In this document: positions 21,945-32,353 of the stretch, in pieces
Position numbering within the stretch: position 1 is the stretch's first letter
How the letters are laid out: every line of letters begins with the position of its first letter
Origin: Dama dama
Taxonomy: Eukaryota; Chordata; Mammalia; Artiodactyla; Cervidae
Direction: 5' to 3'
DNA: 64,000 bases
NCBI RefSeq assembly: GCF_033118175.1
Contig: NC_083681.1
Location: 15,270,001-15,334,000 of the forward strand
Position numbers and translations under genes: made by a program
Notes under the pieces: generated by a model
What the model saw: the letters and a program-made list of their open reading frames with translations, nothing else
What the model was told of the DNA's origin: nothing
The model's database searches: none

Positions 21945-22325
21945 GGTTTTCTTTCTTTTTTTTTTTTTTTTGTGAGTTTAGTTGCTTTACCATGCTGTGT
22001 TAGTTTCTGCTATAGAGCAAACTGAATCAGCCATATGTAACACATATGCCCTCTTTGGGGGGTTCCCTTCCATTTAGCTCGCCATATAGCACAGAGTTCC
22101 CTGCGCTTCACCGTAGATTCTCATCAGCCATCCATTTTATATACAGCAGCGTGTCTTTGTCAACTCCAGTCTGCCGATGCATGCTCCACCCCACTTTCCT
22201 CCTTTGGTGTCCGTACCTTCGTTCTCTACACTTGTATCTCTGTTTCTGCTTTACGAATGGGTTCACTTGTACTATCTTTCTAGATTCCACATATATCCAT
22301 TAATATATAACCTCCATTAGTTTTT
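21945..22325 (-). mobile_element. Old L1 3' end (L1MA-like)
   Basis: A poly(T) tract at about 21957-21971 begins an antisense L1 3' UTR (gtttctgctatagagcaaac, ccatatagcacagagttccc, cttgtatctctgtttctgc). It is host to the younger L1 insertion that follows at 22326. Confidence 0.85.
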
Positions 22326-22608
22326 TGTTTTGTTTTGTTTTTAGTTTTTTGAATTTTTTTTTCATTTATTTATATTAGTTGGAGGCTAATTACTTTACAA
22401 TATTGTAGTGGTTTTTGCCATATATTGACATGAATCAGCCATGGATTTACATATATTCCCCATCCCGATCCCCCCTCCCACCTCCCTCCCCAACCGATCC
22501 CTCTGGGTCTTCCCAGTGCACCAGCCTTGAGCACTTGTCTCATGCATCCAACCTTGGCCGGTGACCTGTTTCACCCTTGATAGTATGCTTGTTTCAATGC
22601 TGCTCTTT
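22326..22608 (-). mobile_element. Young ruminant L1 3' end, 5'-truncated
   Basis: The antisense 3' UTR has the signature attagttggaggctaattac and the run of c-rich sequence at about 22460-22490. An exact 11-bp target-site duplication, cattagttttt, lies at 22315-22325 and 22609-22619. The insertion is only about 283 bp long. Confidence 0.93.
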
Positions 22609-22689
22609 CATTAGTTTTTAACTATTACATAGTGTTAAAGTATGAATAACATAATCTGAAATATTACTATTGTAGGTGTCACTTTTCTG

Positions 22690-23075
22690 CCCTAAAAGTG
22701 TTACAGGTTGAATTGTTTTTCCCCAAAATTTCTATGTTGAAGTCCTAAACTCCTCCCCAGTACATCAGAATGTGACTGTATTTGGAGATGAGATCTTTGA
22801 GTTGAAGAAGGTCACTAAGATGGATTCGATTACCATATGGCTGGTGTCCTTATAAGAAGAGGAGATTACAACACAGTAACACACAGAAGGAGACGATGTG
22901 AAGAAACGTGGAAAGGATGGCCATCTACAAGTCAGGGCGGGAAGCCTTGGGAGAAATCAATCTTGTGAAACATTGATCTCAGACTTAACCTCCAGAATTG
23001 TGAGGAGATGAATCTCTATTGTGTAAGCCTCCCACTCTGTGCTACTTTGTATGGCAGCCCTAGCAAACTAATGCA
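22690..23075 (+). repeat. MLT1-type MaLR LTR
   Basis: The order of motifs (acaggttgaattgttttt, atgttgaagtcctaaac, ggtgtccttataagaagagg, cctccagaattgtgaggaga, gcaaactaatgcaa) is that of MLT1 solo LTRs in the sense direction. It is an old, non-coding retrovirus-like LTR relic without an internal region. Confidence 0.8.
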
Positions 23076-23426
23076 AGAAGCGAACTTGGCAGAGTTCTTG
23101 CTCTGTAAGGTCAGGACAGGGATTCCAAAGCTTCTTTTAGCATTTTCTTCGAGTTTTTTTTTGCCTCATGGTTGATAATCAGCTAATACAGCTCCAAGCT
23201 TCATGTCTACATCCAAGAAAGGAAAAGAGGGAGGAAAATGCTCTCCTTCCTATCAAAAACTAAAAGATGTGATTTATTATTTTTTATATGGACTCTATTA
23301 TGTCAAGTATCAGAAAACTCAAAGAAGGTTAAACTCAAAAAGCATTGCCTCAAGAATGAGAAAATTCAGGGGTAATGCCAATTTTAGGCTAACCAGATTC
23401 ACCAATCAAATGATATTATCTGGAGT
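23076..23426. other. Unique sequence, nothing recognised
   Basis: A frame at 23203-23472 runs into the L1 behind it and has no recognisable protein features. Confidence 0.4.
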
Positions 23427-23436
23427 GAGACTCTCT

Positions 23437-24203
23437 CTCTCTCTCTTTTTTAATCTATTTACTTTTTATTGAAGGATAATTGCTTTACAGAATTTTGTTG
23501 TTTTCTATCAAACCTTAACATGAATCAGCCACAGGTATTACAGAATTTTGTTGTTTTCTATCAAACCTTAACATGAATCAGCCACAGGTATACATACACA
23601 TACCTTTTGAACCTCCCTCCCATCTCCTGCCCATCCCACCCCTCTAGGTGAATACAGAGCCCCTGTTTGAGTTTCCTGAGCCAGAGAGCAAATTCCCGTT
23701 GGCTGTTTTACATATGGTAATGTAAGTTTCCATGTTACTCTTTCCATACATCTCACCCTCTCCTCCCCTCTCCCCATGTCCTCAAGTCTATTCTCTATGT
23801 CTGTTTCTCCATTGTTACCCTGTAAATAAATTCTTCAGCGCCATTTTTCTAGATTCTGTATGTATGTGTTAGAATATGATATGTATCTTTCTCTTTCTGA
23901 CTCACTTCACTCTGTCTAATAGGTTCTATGTTCATTCACCTCATTAGAACTGATGGTATGGAGATTCCTTTAAAAACTAGGACTAAAACCACCATATGAC
24001 CCAGCAATCCCACCCCTAGGCATATACCCTGAGGAAACCAAAATTGAAAGAGACACATGTATCCCATTGTTCATTGCAGCACTATTCACAATAGCTAGAA
24101 CATGAAAGCAACCTAGATGCCCATCAACAGCTGAATGATAAGGAAGTTGTGGTACATATACACAGTGGAATATTACTCAGCCATAAAAAGGAATGCATTT
24201 GAG
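23437..24203 (-). mobile_element. 5'-inverted (twin-primed) L1 3' end
   Basis: Positions 23447-23953 are an antisense L1 3' UTR and ORF2 tail; 23954-24203 are the adjacent ORF2 C-terminal segment in the sense direction (gaccccagcaatcc-type text, then gtggtacatatacacagtgg). The antisense part ends at the L1 point tcattagaactgat and the sense part ends at gcatttgag, which are neighbours in an intact L1 (compare 8430-8446). The direct repeat gagactctct at 23427-23436 and 24201-24210 is a likely target-site duplication. This is the classical twin-priming structure. Confidence 0.9.
23485..23590. repeat. Perfect 53-bp tandem duplication
   Basis: Two identical 53-bp units lie at 23485-23537 and 23538-23590, each starting ttacagaattttgttg. 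They are within the antisense L1 3' UTR. Identity between the units suggests a recent duplication. Confidence 0.97.
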
Positions 24204-24210
24204 ACTCTCT

Positions 24211-24524
24211 TTTGATTTTTGTTTCACTGTACTTCCTTTCCTCTCCTGCTTCTCAGAGATATTCATAGATATTCCAGGCTTTTTCCTCGTGGCTATAAGA
24301 TGGCTACTGTAGCTCTCACCTCACATTTTTTTCAAGATCTGTCTAGCAAGAAAGAGTTCCTACCTCCTGTCATCCATGGGTAAGAAGACCTACATGCTTC
24401 TTCCTTTGGCTCATCCTCCTGGCCTGATTATGTAGAATACTTCACACTCTTATCATAACCCAAGCACTAAGAAGTCTGTGTTCACATAATAATGAGATGA
24501 CCATCAACATTTTAAAGAGTAAAC
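24211..24524. other. Unique sequence, nothing recognised
   Basis: No repeat or coding signal seen between the twin-primed L1 and the MIR copy. Confidence 0.4.
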
Positions 24525-24740
24525 AACTCCTATTTATTAAGCATATACTTTGTGCCAGGCTTGGTTCATCATCAGCTTGAATCATCACACAACTTAATGC
24601 AATAAAAATGATTATTCTACTTCAAAAATATTATCGAGTATTTATCTATCTTTAAATAACTAACCTTAAATAAGTCAAGTAACTTGGCACAGATTGGTGA
24701 GGTAGAAAACAGAGCCAGGGGTTTCATCCATGGCTGATTC
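24525..24740 (-). repeat. MIR SINE relic
   Basis: The run tatttattaagcatatactttgtgccaggc, split here for length as tatttattaagc and tttgtgccaggc, is followed by an aagtcaagtaacttggcaca segment and gtagaaaacagagccagg. This order is that of an antisense MIR. It is strongly diverged. Confidence 0.75.
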
Positions 24741-25683
24741 ATGTCAGTGTATTTCATAACGTTTCTGTCTAACTCTAGAATCTTCATCCTCTTCACCAGT
24801 TAGCTCCACTTGAATCCATATTGTTTTCACAAAGCATGAACAGCTGTAGCCTTTTATCTCCATTTCAAGAACCTCCCCTGCCATCTCTTCTGCCCACAGT
24901 CACCCAATTTCTGCTTGCTAGGATTAAGCCTCTCATCTATTCTTCAACTGAAAGGCTAATTGCTAAAAGATAAATACTTGTCCCACCTTCCCCAGTGATT
25001 CTCCTTTTAGCAAAGAAAGACCTTCCCTTATTCAGCAAGGAAAATCATTTGAATTCTATGTAGTCACTCAACCTCTGCCCTTTACAAGCTTATCCATCTT
25101 TTTAAACTTCTCTGATTTTTTCATGCAGTTTTACTTTCCTTGAAAAATAGTTAAGAGTCAGTCCTTAAAATATGCTGGTGATGCAAAACACTTGAAAATA
25201 AATAGACAGCAGTTCTACCACTAGATAAGGATAAAAATGAGGCCCTATTTTACATTACATTGCCTTCTTTTCACCAAAGATCTATTTTAAGTGCAGAGGT
25301 CTGGTGAGGTCAATAGCACCTCTGTGCTTAAATCAGAAGCTTGCTCGTATTATCAGTGGCAAGCAGAGGGAGTATGATGCTGAGTGCAATTACAAAGAAA
25401 CTCGAAAGATATGCACCCTGTTTCTTTAGAGATCAAAAATCAAGAGGCTATACAATCATATTTGACAGATGTTGCTCTCAAGGCCACATCAGCTAGGAGG
25501 CATAATCTGGAAAATGAAATGTTAAAATGTAGTTTAGCCTCATCTGAAGATTTGCAGGAGTTCTTTCTATTCTCCATCTGCACCCCCAACTTCCTTCTTA
25601 AGGAGAAGTGCCCTTCCTCTGACATCCTTAATAACCCTGTTACCCCAGTACATAAACCCCACTGTATCACTGTTGTCATTTAT
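24741..25683. other. Unique sequence, nothing recognised
   Basis: AT-rich DNA; the 170-codon frame at 25384-25896 reads into the next SINE and is not supported as a gene. Confidence 0.4.
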
Positions 25684-25691
25684 GGAAGTGT

Positions 25692-25905
25692 GTGTGTGTT
25701 TGTGCGCGGTTGGTTAGTCGTGTCTGACTCTGTGACCCCAAGGACTGTAGCCCGCCAGGTTCCTCTGTCTGTGGGATTTCTCAGGCGAGAATGCTGGAGT
25801 GGTTGCCATTCCCTTCCCCAGGGGATCTTCCCAACCCAGCCATCAAACCCATGTCTCCTGCATCTCCTGCAGTTAGAGGTGGTTCTTTACCACTAGTGGC
25901 AGCTG
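25692..25905 (-). mobile_element. Bov-tA SINE
   Basis: An antisense copy with a GT-rich tail at its left (25688-25699). The 8-bp direct repeat ggaagtgt flanks it at 25684-25691 and 25906-25913. Confidence 0.9.
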
Positions 25906-25913
25906 GGAAGTGT

Positions 25914-26404
25914 CCGCCCCTGTGGACTGAGTGCTCCCGGAGTGCGGAGCCTACATCTTACTCATTGCTTTCCAAGCCATGCCTGGCACAACAGCCAACA
26001 AGCAATACTTGGTGCGTGTCTGTGGTTTGAAGGGGGAAATGCTGCAAAGAAACGGTGGATCGTCCTCAGGGTCCCCTGTGAGCACCTCTCCTTCACCCAC
26101 TGAGGCAGCATCAAATAAACTTCAGGAGAACCTCCCCCTCAGGGGACAAAAACCTGCCCACCAAGGCTGACGTGAAAGGCGTCGCCGGGACTGTTTCCAA
26201 AAGTTTCTATACCAGTCTTGTCAACAATAAATTTGATGTCAGGCTCTGAGACTCCCTGACTGAGATGACTAACTTTCCAAGGAGTAAAACTCTCAGCTGC
26301 TGCTTTGGGATTGTGTTTATTTGTTGTTTGTTTCCTACTCCCCTGCCCTGGCGCCCTGCCAAACCAGAGAGGGTGTCTCCTTCCCCCTTCCTTTACTTCA
26401 TTTG
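25914..26404. other. Unexplained, locally CpG-containing sequence
   Basis: Positions 25915-26200 carry several CpGs (gctgacgtgaaaggcgtcgc at 26166-26185) and are not a repeat I know. Overlapping frames (25791-26030, 25931-26170) do not resemble a known protein. It could be a diverged processed pseudogene or unique DNA. Confidence 0.3.
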
Positions 26405-26624
26405 GGCGTGCTTGCTAAGTCACTTCAGTCATGTCTGACTCTTTGTGACTCTGTGGACTGTAGCCCACCAGCCTCCTCTGTCTTTGGGATTCTCCAGGGA
26501 ACAGTACTGGAGTGGGCTGCCATGCCCTCCTCCAGGGGATCTTCCTGATCCTGGGATCAAACCCACATATCTTATATCTCCTGCATTGGCAGATGGGTTC
26601 TTCACCACGAGTGCCACCTATACA
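26405..26624 (-). mobile_element. Bov-tA SINE
   Basis: Antisense copy: cagtcatgtctgactctttg at the left, tgggttcttcaccacgagtg at the right. Moderately diverged; flanking duplication not clear. Confidence 0.92.
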
Positions 26625-26801
26625 GAGGTTGGCAAAGACTACATGAAGTACTTTCCACAAACCTCTTCTACCGAGAGATCCCTCTTCTCATCCTTTGGGT
26701 CATACATCTCCCCTTACTGGTTCTATGGGCAGAATTTTATTTGCAGTGCATACTTTACACTGGACAATTTACTATAAATAAATAGGCATGGGCAGAATAT
26801 G

Positions 26802-27003
26802 GGCTTCCCCAGAATATGGGCTTCTTTATTTAGCAATAAAGAGTCCACCAGCAATACAGGAGAGGCAGGAGATGCAGGTTTGATCCCTGGGCTCAGGAAG
26901 ATCCCCTGGAAAAGGAAATGGTAATCCACTCCAGCATTCTTGCCTGGAGATTTCCACAGACAGAGTTGCCTGCCATGCTGCAGTCCATGAAGTTGCAGAC
27001 TCA
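26802..27003 (+). mobile_element. Bov-tA SINE with duplicated 5' end
   Basis: The SINE is flanked by agaatatg at 26794-26801 and 27004-27011. Its first bases are unusual: agaatatgggcttc occurs at 26794-26807 and again at 26811-26824, a 17-bp-spaced duplication across the target/SINE junction. The body (gatcccctggaaaaggaaat, cattcttgcctggag) is typical. Confidence 0.85.
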
Positions 27004-27094
27004 AGAATATGGATACTTCAAGACAATTAGTAACTGTGGCAGGGTACCCTAAACCTGGATGGTAGGGGCTGTCAAAACTTGTCAGGAGGCTTCA

Positions 27095-27205
27095 AGTGCG
27101 TCTGAGATTTTTTCAGGGCAGAGCCCGCCTTATCCACTCATGCCTGTCATGCTGCTTGGCACGTGGTAGACACTTGGTCAGTATCTCCTGGATAAGTGAA
27201 TGAAG
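27095..27205 (+). repeat. L2 LINE 3' end relic
   Basis: A segment with ttatccactcatgcctgtc, gcttggcacgtggtagacac and ggataagtgaatgaa follows the layout of L2 3' termini. Short and diverged. Confidence 0.55.
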
Positions 27206-27381
27206 ACTCGAACGCTGCCTTGTAGTAAAGGTTCATTAAGCCTCAAATAACCATTATTCACCCATTGGTTTTGAGGAAATTTATGTCTACATGTTCTTGA
27301 GAATTCTGAAGGTAAGATCCAGAAGACTACATGATGATGGTTCAAGATCTCTGATCTTCAGTTCCTTGTAGGAGCACAGTC

Positions 27382-27513
27382 AGAAAGAAAGAAAGGAAGG
27401 AAAAAGGAAAGAAAGAAAGGAGGGAGGAAGAAAGAAAGAAAAAAAAAGGAAGGAGAGAAAGAAAGAAGAAAGGAAGGAATAAAAAAGAAAAGAAAGGGGG
27501 AGGAAGGGAGGGA
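27382..27513 (+). repeat. Polypurine (GAAA/GGAA)n tract
   Basis: Positions 27382-27479 are 98 consecutive purines on the plus strand, followed after one T by a further 33 (27481-27513). It is a mix of GAAA, GGAA and GGGA units and could adopt triplex (H-DNA) structure. Confidence 0.95.
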
Positions 27514-27564
27514 CGGAGAAGGAAAGAAAAGGCAAGGGAGGGTGAAGCATGTGCCTCAGGTTGA

Positions 27565-27815
27565 TCTGTTATCAGGTTAAGAGCATAGACTCTGAAACCA
27601 GACTGCTCACGCTGAAACTAAATCAAACACTTAGTAGCTCCATGACTTTGAACAAAGCTATTAGCCTCTCTGCACCTCTCTCCTTCATAATAGGCATAGT
27701 AAAAACTATAGTGACTGTGACACAGGGTTGTATAAGGACAATTACATGAGTTACTATACGTAAAACACTTAAGAGTTTTGCCTGGAAAACTGTAAGCACT
27801 CAATCAGAGTTTACA
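27565..27815 (+). repeat. MIR SINE relic
   Basis: The sense MIR order is visible: ttaagagcatagactctgaa, then cttagtagctccatgacttt, a cctctctgcacctc stretch, and a tacgtaaaacactta 3' part. It is one of the better preserved MIR copies here. Confidence 0.8.
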
Positions 27816-28101
27816 AATACTATAGTGTGTGAAGCTCACTCTGCACCCCACAACTGAGCTTAATAGGGTTTCAATAAATGTTTTGTACATTAAATTATTG
27901 CGCAGAGAGAGGCTACCCCCTTAAGAGTGAAGGATGGAACTTTCTCTTTAGTAGGAATAAAATTTTTCACTATCTGTCATTGTTTAAAAAAGTAGTTACA
28001 GGACAAGAAAAGAAAACGCAAAGGGCAGGTCTTGATCTAGTCAACTGAAGAAATATTCAGTCACAATGGATAGCTCACTGTTTAACAATATTTTTTAAGC
28101 T

Positions 28102-28104
<3 letters not shown>

Positions 28105-28150
<46 letters not shown>
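28105..28150. repeat. (TC)23 microsatellite at SINE tail
   Basis: Twenty-three TC units directly adjoin the antisense CHR-type SINE and probably grew from its 3' tail. Confidence 0.95.
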
Positions 28151-28154
<4 letters not shown>

Positions 28155-28276
28155 CATGTCACACTGCTTGTGGGATCTTAATTCCCCAACGAGGGACAGA
28201 ACTTGCATTCTCTCCCTTGGGAGCACAGAGTCTTAACCACTTGACATTGGTTCTTAACCACTGAGGAAGTCCCAAG
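28151..28276 (-). mobile_element. CHR-type tRNA-derived SINE
   Basis: The plus-strand text cttgtgggatcttaattccc, then aacgagggacagaacttgc and cttaaccactgaggaagtcc, is the antisense of CHR SINEs shared by whales, hippos and ruminants. An internal copy of ttcttaaccactg near 28250 suggests a small duplication of cttaaccact. Confidence 0.8.
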
Positions 28277-30483
28277 CTAACTATTAGGCTAGACCCCAAC
28301 ACAAGGACAAATAACCAGTAGTAATAAAAATAATAACTAACATTCACCGTTCTAACTGGACATGTGTTTATTTCAGTTCACCCTTATAAAGCAGGAACGA
28401 TTACACGCAGAGGCTGCCCTCTGGCTGGAGAGCTAGAACCATGTACAGGATCTGTATTAGTCAGAGTAGGATTGGTTTTCTTGTGGTTTAAACCCCCATA
28501 GGCTTAACACAAAACTAGTTTATTTCTCACTCACATTATGTATCCCTTGGGATCAGCAAGAAGCTCTGTTCCCCACACCTACCATTGGCTGCACAATTTG
28601 GAACATGCAGCTCCCTTATTGCTACAGCAGGAAAAGGGGAAGTACATATGGGGTTTTCTGTGCTTCAGGCCAGGAGTGACCATGTCATGTCTACTCAGCA
28701 CTGTTCTTTTTTTGACGTGGGCCACACCTTAGGAATCTCTGAAATTTGGAGTGCCACGTCAGTGCCTGGGACTTGGCTGGGGCTGGCAGTGTGGTCCAGG
28801 AGGTTCTCAGCCCAGACCAGGACCTACAAGGGCCCTAGCCCTCATTTCTCCTCTTGGAAATTTCTGACCCTGTATCCCACACACAGAATCAACCAGATGT
28901 CCCAAGGAGCCCCGGGACCTGTGCCCATGGAAGCACCCTGGTACCGTGAGTCTGGCTCTGGTTCCAGGAGGCCAGTCTGGTGCAGCAGACTACTCCAGCT
29001 CGCCAGCAGGATCTGACTTTTATAGGATTACACCAGATCAGGCAGCCAGAATGGTGATGGCATGTTCATGTGTGGTGATTCTCACTCATATTGGTCAAAA
29101 ATGTGTTCTGAGCTACCATCTGTTCCCCCCGCCATCCCTTGGGCTTAAACATGTTTGGACCTTTATGTCAGCTCTGTGTTCAGCTCACAATGCCATCTCC
29201 AGTGTATAGCACCCAAGGGTGACAGCAGGTGCTTTTACTTTATACCTCCCACTCTGACCTGCAGCACGGATACCACCCCTTTTGCAGGCTCTGTGTCACA
29301 TGACAGAGAGTCGGGTAGAAGGGGTACATGTCTTTTTCAAGGGTAAAATTTTAGATCACTCCTCCTTGATGTCAATGAACTTTTTCAATTGAGGTTTTCT
29401 TTTGCTTCCAATTATGGCAGCGATACCATATTCTTCTGAGTCTGTCTAAAGCAGTGCCAGACAAGGGACCAGACAGTCCCCGTGTGAATGGGACCACTCC
29501 TCTCACTCTGCCCTGTGGCCTGTCTTCCCTGCTGGTGTCAGCGTGTGGAATTCAGGGATGCTGTCTGCACATATTTTGAAAGAGATCACATTCTAGAAAC
29601 GCAAGGAGTGCATCCTTAAAGGCTGAAAAAGAAGACATGGCTGGTAGGTGTGCTGCAATTTACTTCCACTGTAAAATGTTAAACAGTACACTTAACATGA
29701 CCAAAATTGAATTATCATTCATGTTTTCTTTCATACAGGGTTCACACTTATATGTGTGGTCATCAACAGAAAAGCCTAGCAACTACCTTTGAGAGAATTA
29801 TTAGAAGCCAGTATTCAGAAGTGGCAGAATAGGTAATGCAGTATCAGAAAAGATGGTGTGACCAGCATGAAACACAGGGAATTAGACAAGAACAGAAGCA
29901 GAAAGACCTATATTGTTTCAAGACAAAAAAGTTTCCTAATAGCCATAGCTTTGTAATAACGGTGGTGCCATCTTTTTCTCCCAGTGGGAGATATGAAATT
30001 AGCCAGAAATGGTGCATTTGATAATAAAGAAATCCAAAAGATGGTTCTTGATCTTGAATGGAAAGAGATGGTGCCTGGACACTACAAAAATCTTTATTTG
30101 CCCTGATTGAACAATAATCAAATACATAGGTATTTCTTCTCTAACCACTAGTCTCAATCTTCATTGATAAATAACTATACTTACATGACCTCACAACTGT
30201 GTAATATATATTTACATTGAATTGTTTATATAGGCAGGAGTCTTGAAAATAATTTTTGCCTGGGATCACCCCACACCCTGAGTTGATGCTGCTTCCATTC
30301 ACAGACCATTGATCAGAACTAATCTTGTGGCCTTACCAACTGCAAGGGGGGTAAAAGTATATTCTGAGAACTCAAAATGAGAGGAGAACCATATACGAAA
30401 GACACTAGTAATCTCTGACACAGAAACTGGCAAGGATAGAGCTGACCTGGATTTTCAAAGAAGGGCCACGTTTCAGCAATTAG
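28277..30483. other. Mostly unique sequence; possible old repeat at 28450-28690
   Basis: Positions 28450-28690 (ctgtattagtcagagtagg, tagtttatttctcactcac) look like an ancient interspersed repeat that I cannot name. The 143-codon frame at 28585-29016 begins inside it and shows no family features. From 29020 to 30483 I see nothing beyond unique DNA. Confidence 0.4.
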
Positions 30484-30495
30484 AAGTTGCTCCAT

Positions 30496-30696
30496 ATGGG
30501 CTTCTCTGGTGGCTCACCGGTGGAGATATAAAAGATGTGAATTCAATCCCTGGGTTGGGAAGATCCCCTGGAGAAGGAAATGGCAACCCACTCAGGTATT
30601 CTTATGCCTGCAGAACCCCATGAACAGAGGAAACTGGTGGGATACAGTCCATGGTGTCACAAAGGGTCAGACCCAACTTAGCGACTAAAAAACAGC
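30496..30696 (+). mobile_element. Bov-tA SINE
   Basis: It is flanked by an exact 12-bp target-site duplication, aagttgctccat, at 30484-30495 and 30697-30708. The head (gggcttctctggtggctcac) is intact, but part of the tRNA-like region after ggtggagat is deleted. Confidence 0.94.
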
Positions 30697-30708
30697 AAGT
30701 TGCTCCAT

Positions 30709-32116
30709 GAGTTGCCATTTCCTTCTTTATCCCACAGCTGTTCTAAAGCCTTACACCTTGCTTACACTGTGCCTTACCACAGTCTTCTGCAGTGCTGAGA
30801 GCATAAATATGACAAGATGTCAGAGTTCCCAGGACTTCAAGAAGCAATCCCCAGGCGTATCAGCTGTAGCCTTGGACAGAGTGGACATGAGGATTCCAAA
30901 GCCAGCAACTAAGGAGACAAAGAAACGACAGAACAGATAGAAAAAGAACTGACACAGAAATTTCTAGATAATTTCCTACAGACACTAGAGGAAAGAAGAG
31001 AACCTCTAAGAGAGGTCTGAGGTCCTGATGGGGAATGGGACTGAGAGTCATTATAACCTGCAGTGCACTTGCCTCAAATTATCTGAAATTCAACTTTGAA
31101 TACCTGTCTCCTCTCCAGAGTTTTGGTCTATGGTTCAGTTCCTCAAAGCTGGATCTGACACCTAGACTCTTTCACCTTTATAAAGCTAACTCCACTAAAG
31201 ATATGGTGGACATCATAAATGTGAAGTTATGTCATCTTTTTCTGTGACCTTTACATTTTTTGAAAGATTTTTTAAACTAAATGATGGCCTTTGAACTTTG
31301 ATCATTAGGAATTTTAACAGCTGGTAAATAAGATATTTGGAGATGAGTGAACCTCTTGGTACCCCTCAAACCTCAGTATTTGTGTACTTTGTCATCAGGA
31401 TGGCATCTACTACATGCAGCCATCACAAGATGATTGGCAGCTTAGGTACTGATCCTGCCCCATGGTATCTGATCTGTTCACCTTCCTTCAGAGCCTCGTT
31501 TTAGGCTTTAACATGGGCTTACCGATACTCTAGAGACACAGAGCAACATGCCTCAATGGCGCTGATGGCTTGGAGAATTTCAGGCCATCACAATAATTCA
31601 ACAGAAAGTAACTCCTTGGATGAAAGGGAGAAAGGTGAGGGAGCAGGGGCAGAGAGCGCAAGACAGGAGACCAAAGGAACTAGTGCCGATGTCATGAAGC
31701 AAGGTTTGTGTGATGATGCTGCAAGGAAGGAAAAGAGAAGCTTGCATATTCAGGAGAAAGAGATTCCTGTATGTAAAAGTGAATATGTGTAACAAGGGAA
31801 TACAAGTTAAATGGGGGGGGGGGGGGAGCATGGGGCACATGAAATCAATAGATAGCAGTGTCTGCAACTTTAAAATTTGCTATTTAGCTCCAGGTTCAAG
31901 TCATGACCAGCTAGAATTCAAGCATCCCTCTGGTACATAAAATCAATGAAGGGAAGAAAAACAATTCTGTTATTCACTACAGCAAAATCAGCATGTGAAA
32001 TTAACTTTGAAAAGTTTCAGGTCAGGCATAGTGTCCAAGAGGAAATGGGCTTAGAGGGTAGAATTTCAGGAGGTGAGTGAAGACAGCAGAGACAGTGTTC
32101 ATTCATCTATTCGACA
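30709..32116. other. Unique sequence, nothing recognised
   Basis: Includes a G14 run at 31813-31826. Overlapping short frames on both strands (30707-30940, 31556-31792, 31598-31867) are not supported as genes. Confidence 0.4.
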
Positions 32117-32124
32117 AATTTATT

Positions 32125-32353
32125 TGTTAATAACTTTTTTGGGGGAGGCTGTGCTGCATCTTGGTTGTGACACTCGGGCTTCTCTAGTATCCCATGTGGA
32201 CTCCAGAGCACACAGGCTCAGCAGTTGTGGTGTATGGGCTTAGATGCCCCGTGAAACATGGGATCTTAGTTCCCCAACCAGGGATCAAACCCACGTCCTC
32301 TACATTGGAAGGTGGGTTCTTAACCACTGGACCACCAGGCAAGACTCCAACAG
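32125..32353 (-). mobile_element. CHR-type tRNA-derived SINE
   Basis: The antisense text ggatcttagttccccaacca followed by gggttcttaaccactggacc matches CHR SINEs. Possible flanking repeats aatttatt occur at 32117-32124 and 32354-32361. The left part (about 32140-32190) is diverged. Confidence 0.8.

Noticed and set aside
23485..23590. CRISPR-like direct repeats
   Set aside because: Only two adjacent identical units without spacers, inside an L1; a simple tandem duplication in a mammalian genome.
25384..25896. 170-codon plus-strand frame
   Set aside because: The C-terminal half is antisense Bov-tA; the rest has no family resemblance.
28585..29016. 143-codon plus-strand frame
   Set aside because: It begins within an old repeat-like segment, has no recognisable domain and overlaps other frames; not supported as a gene.
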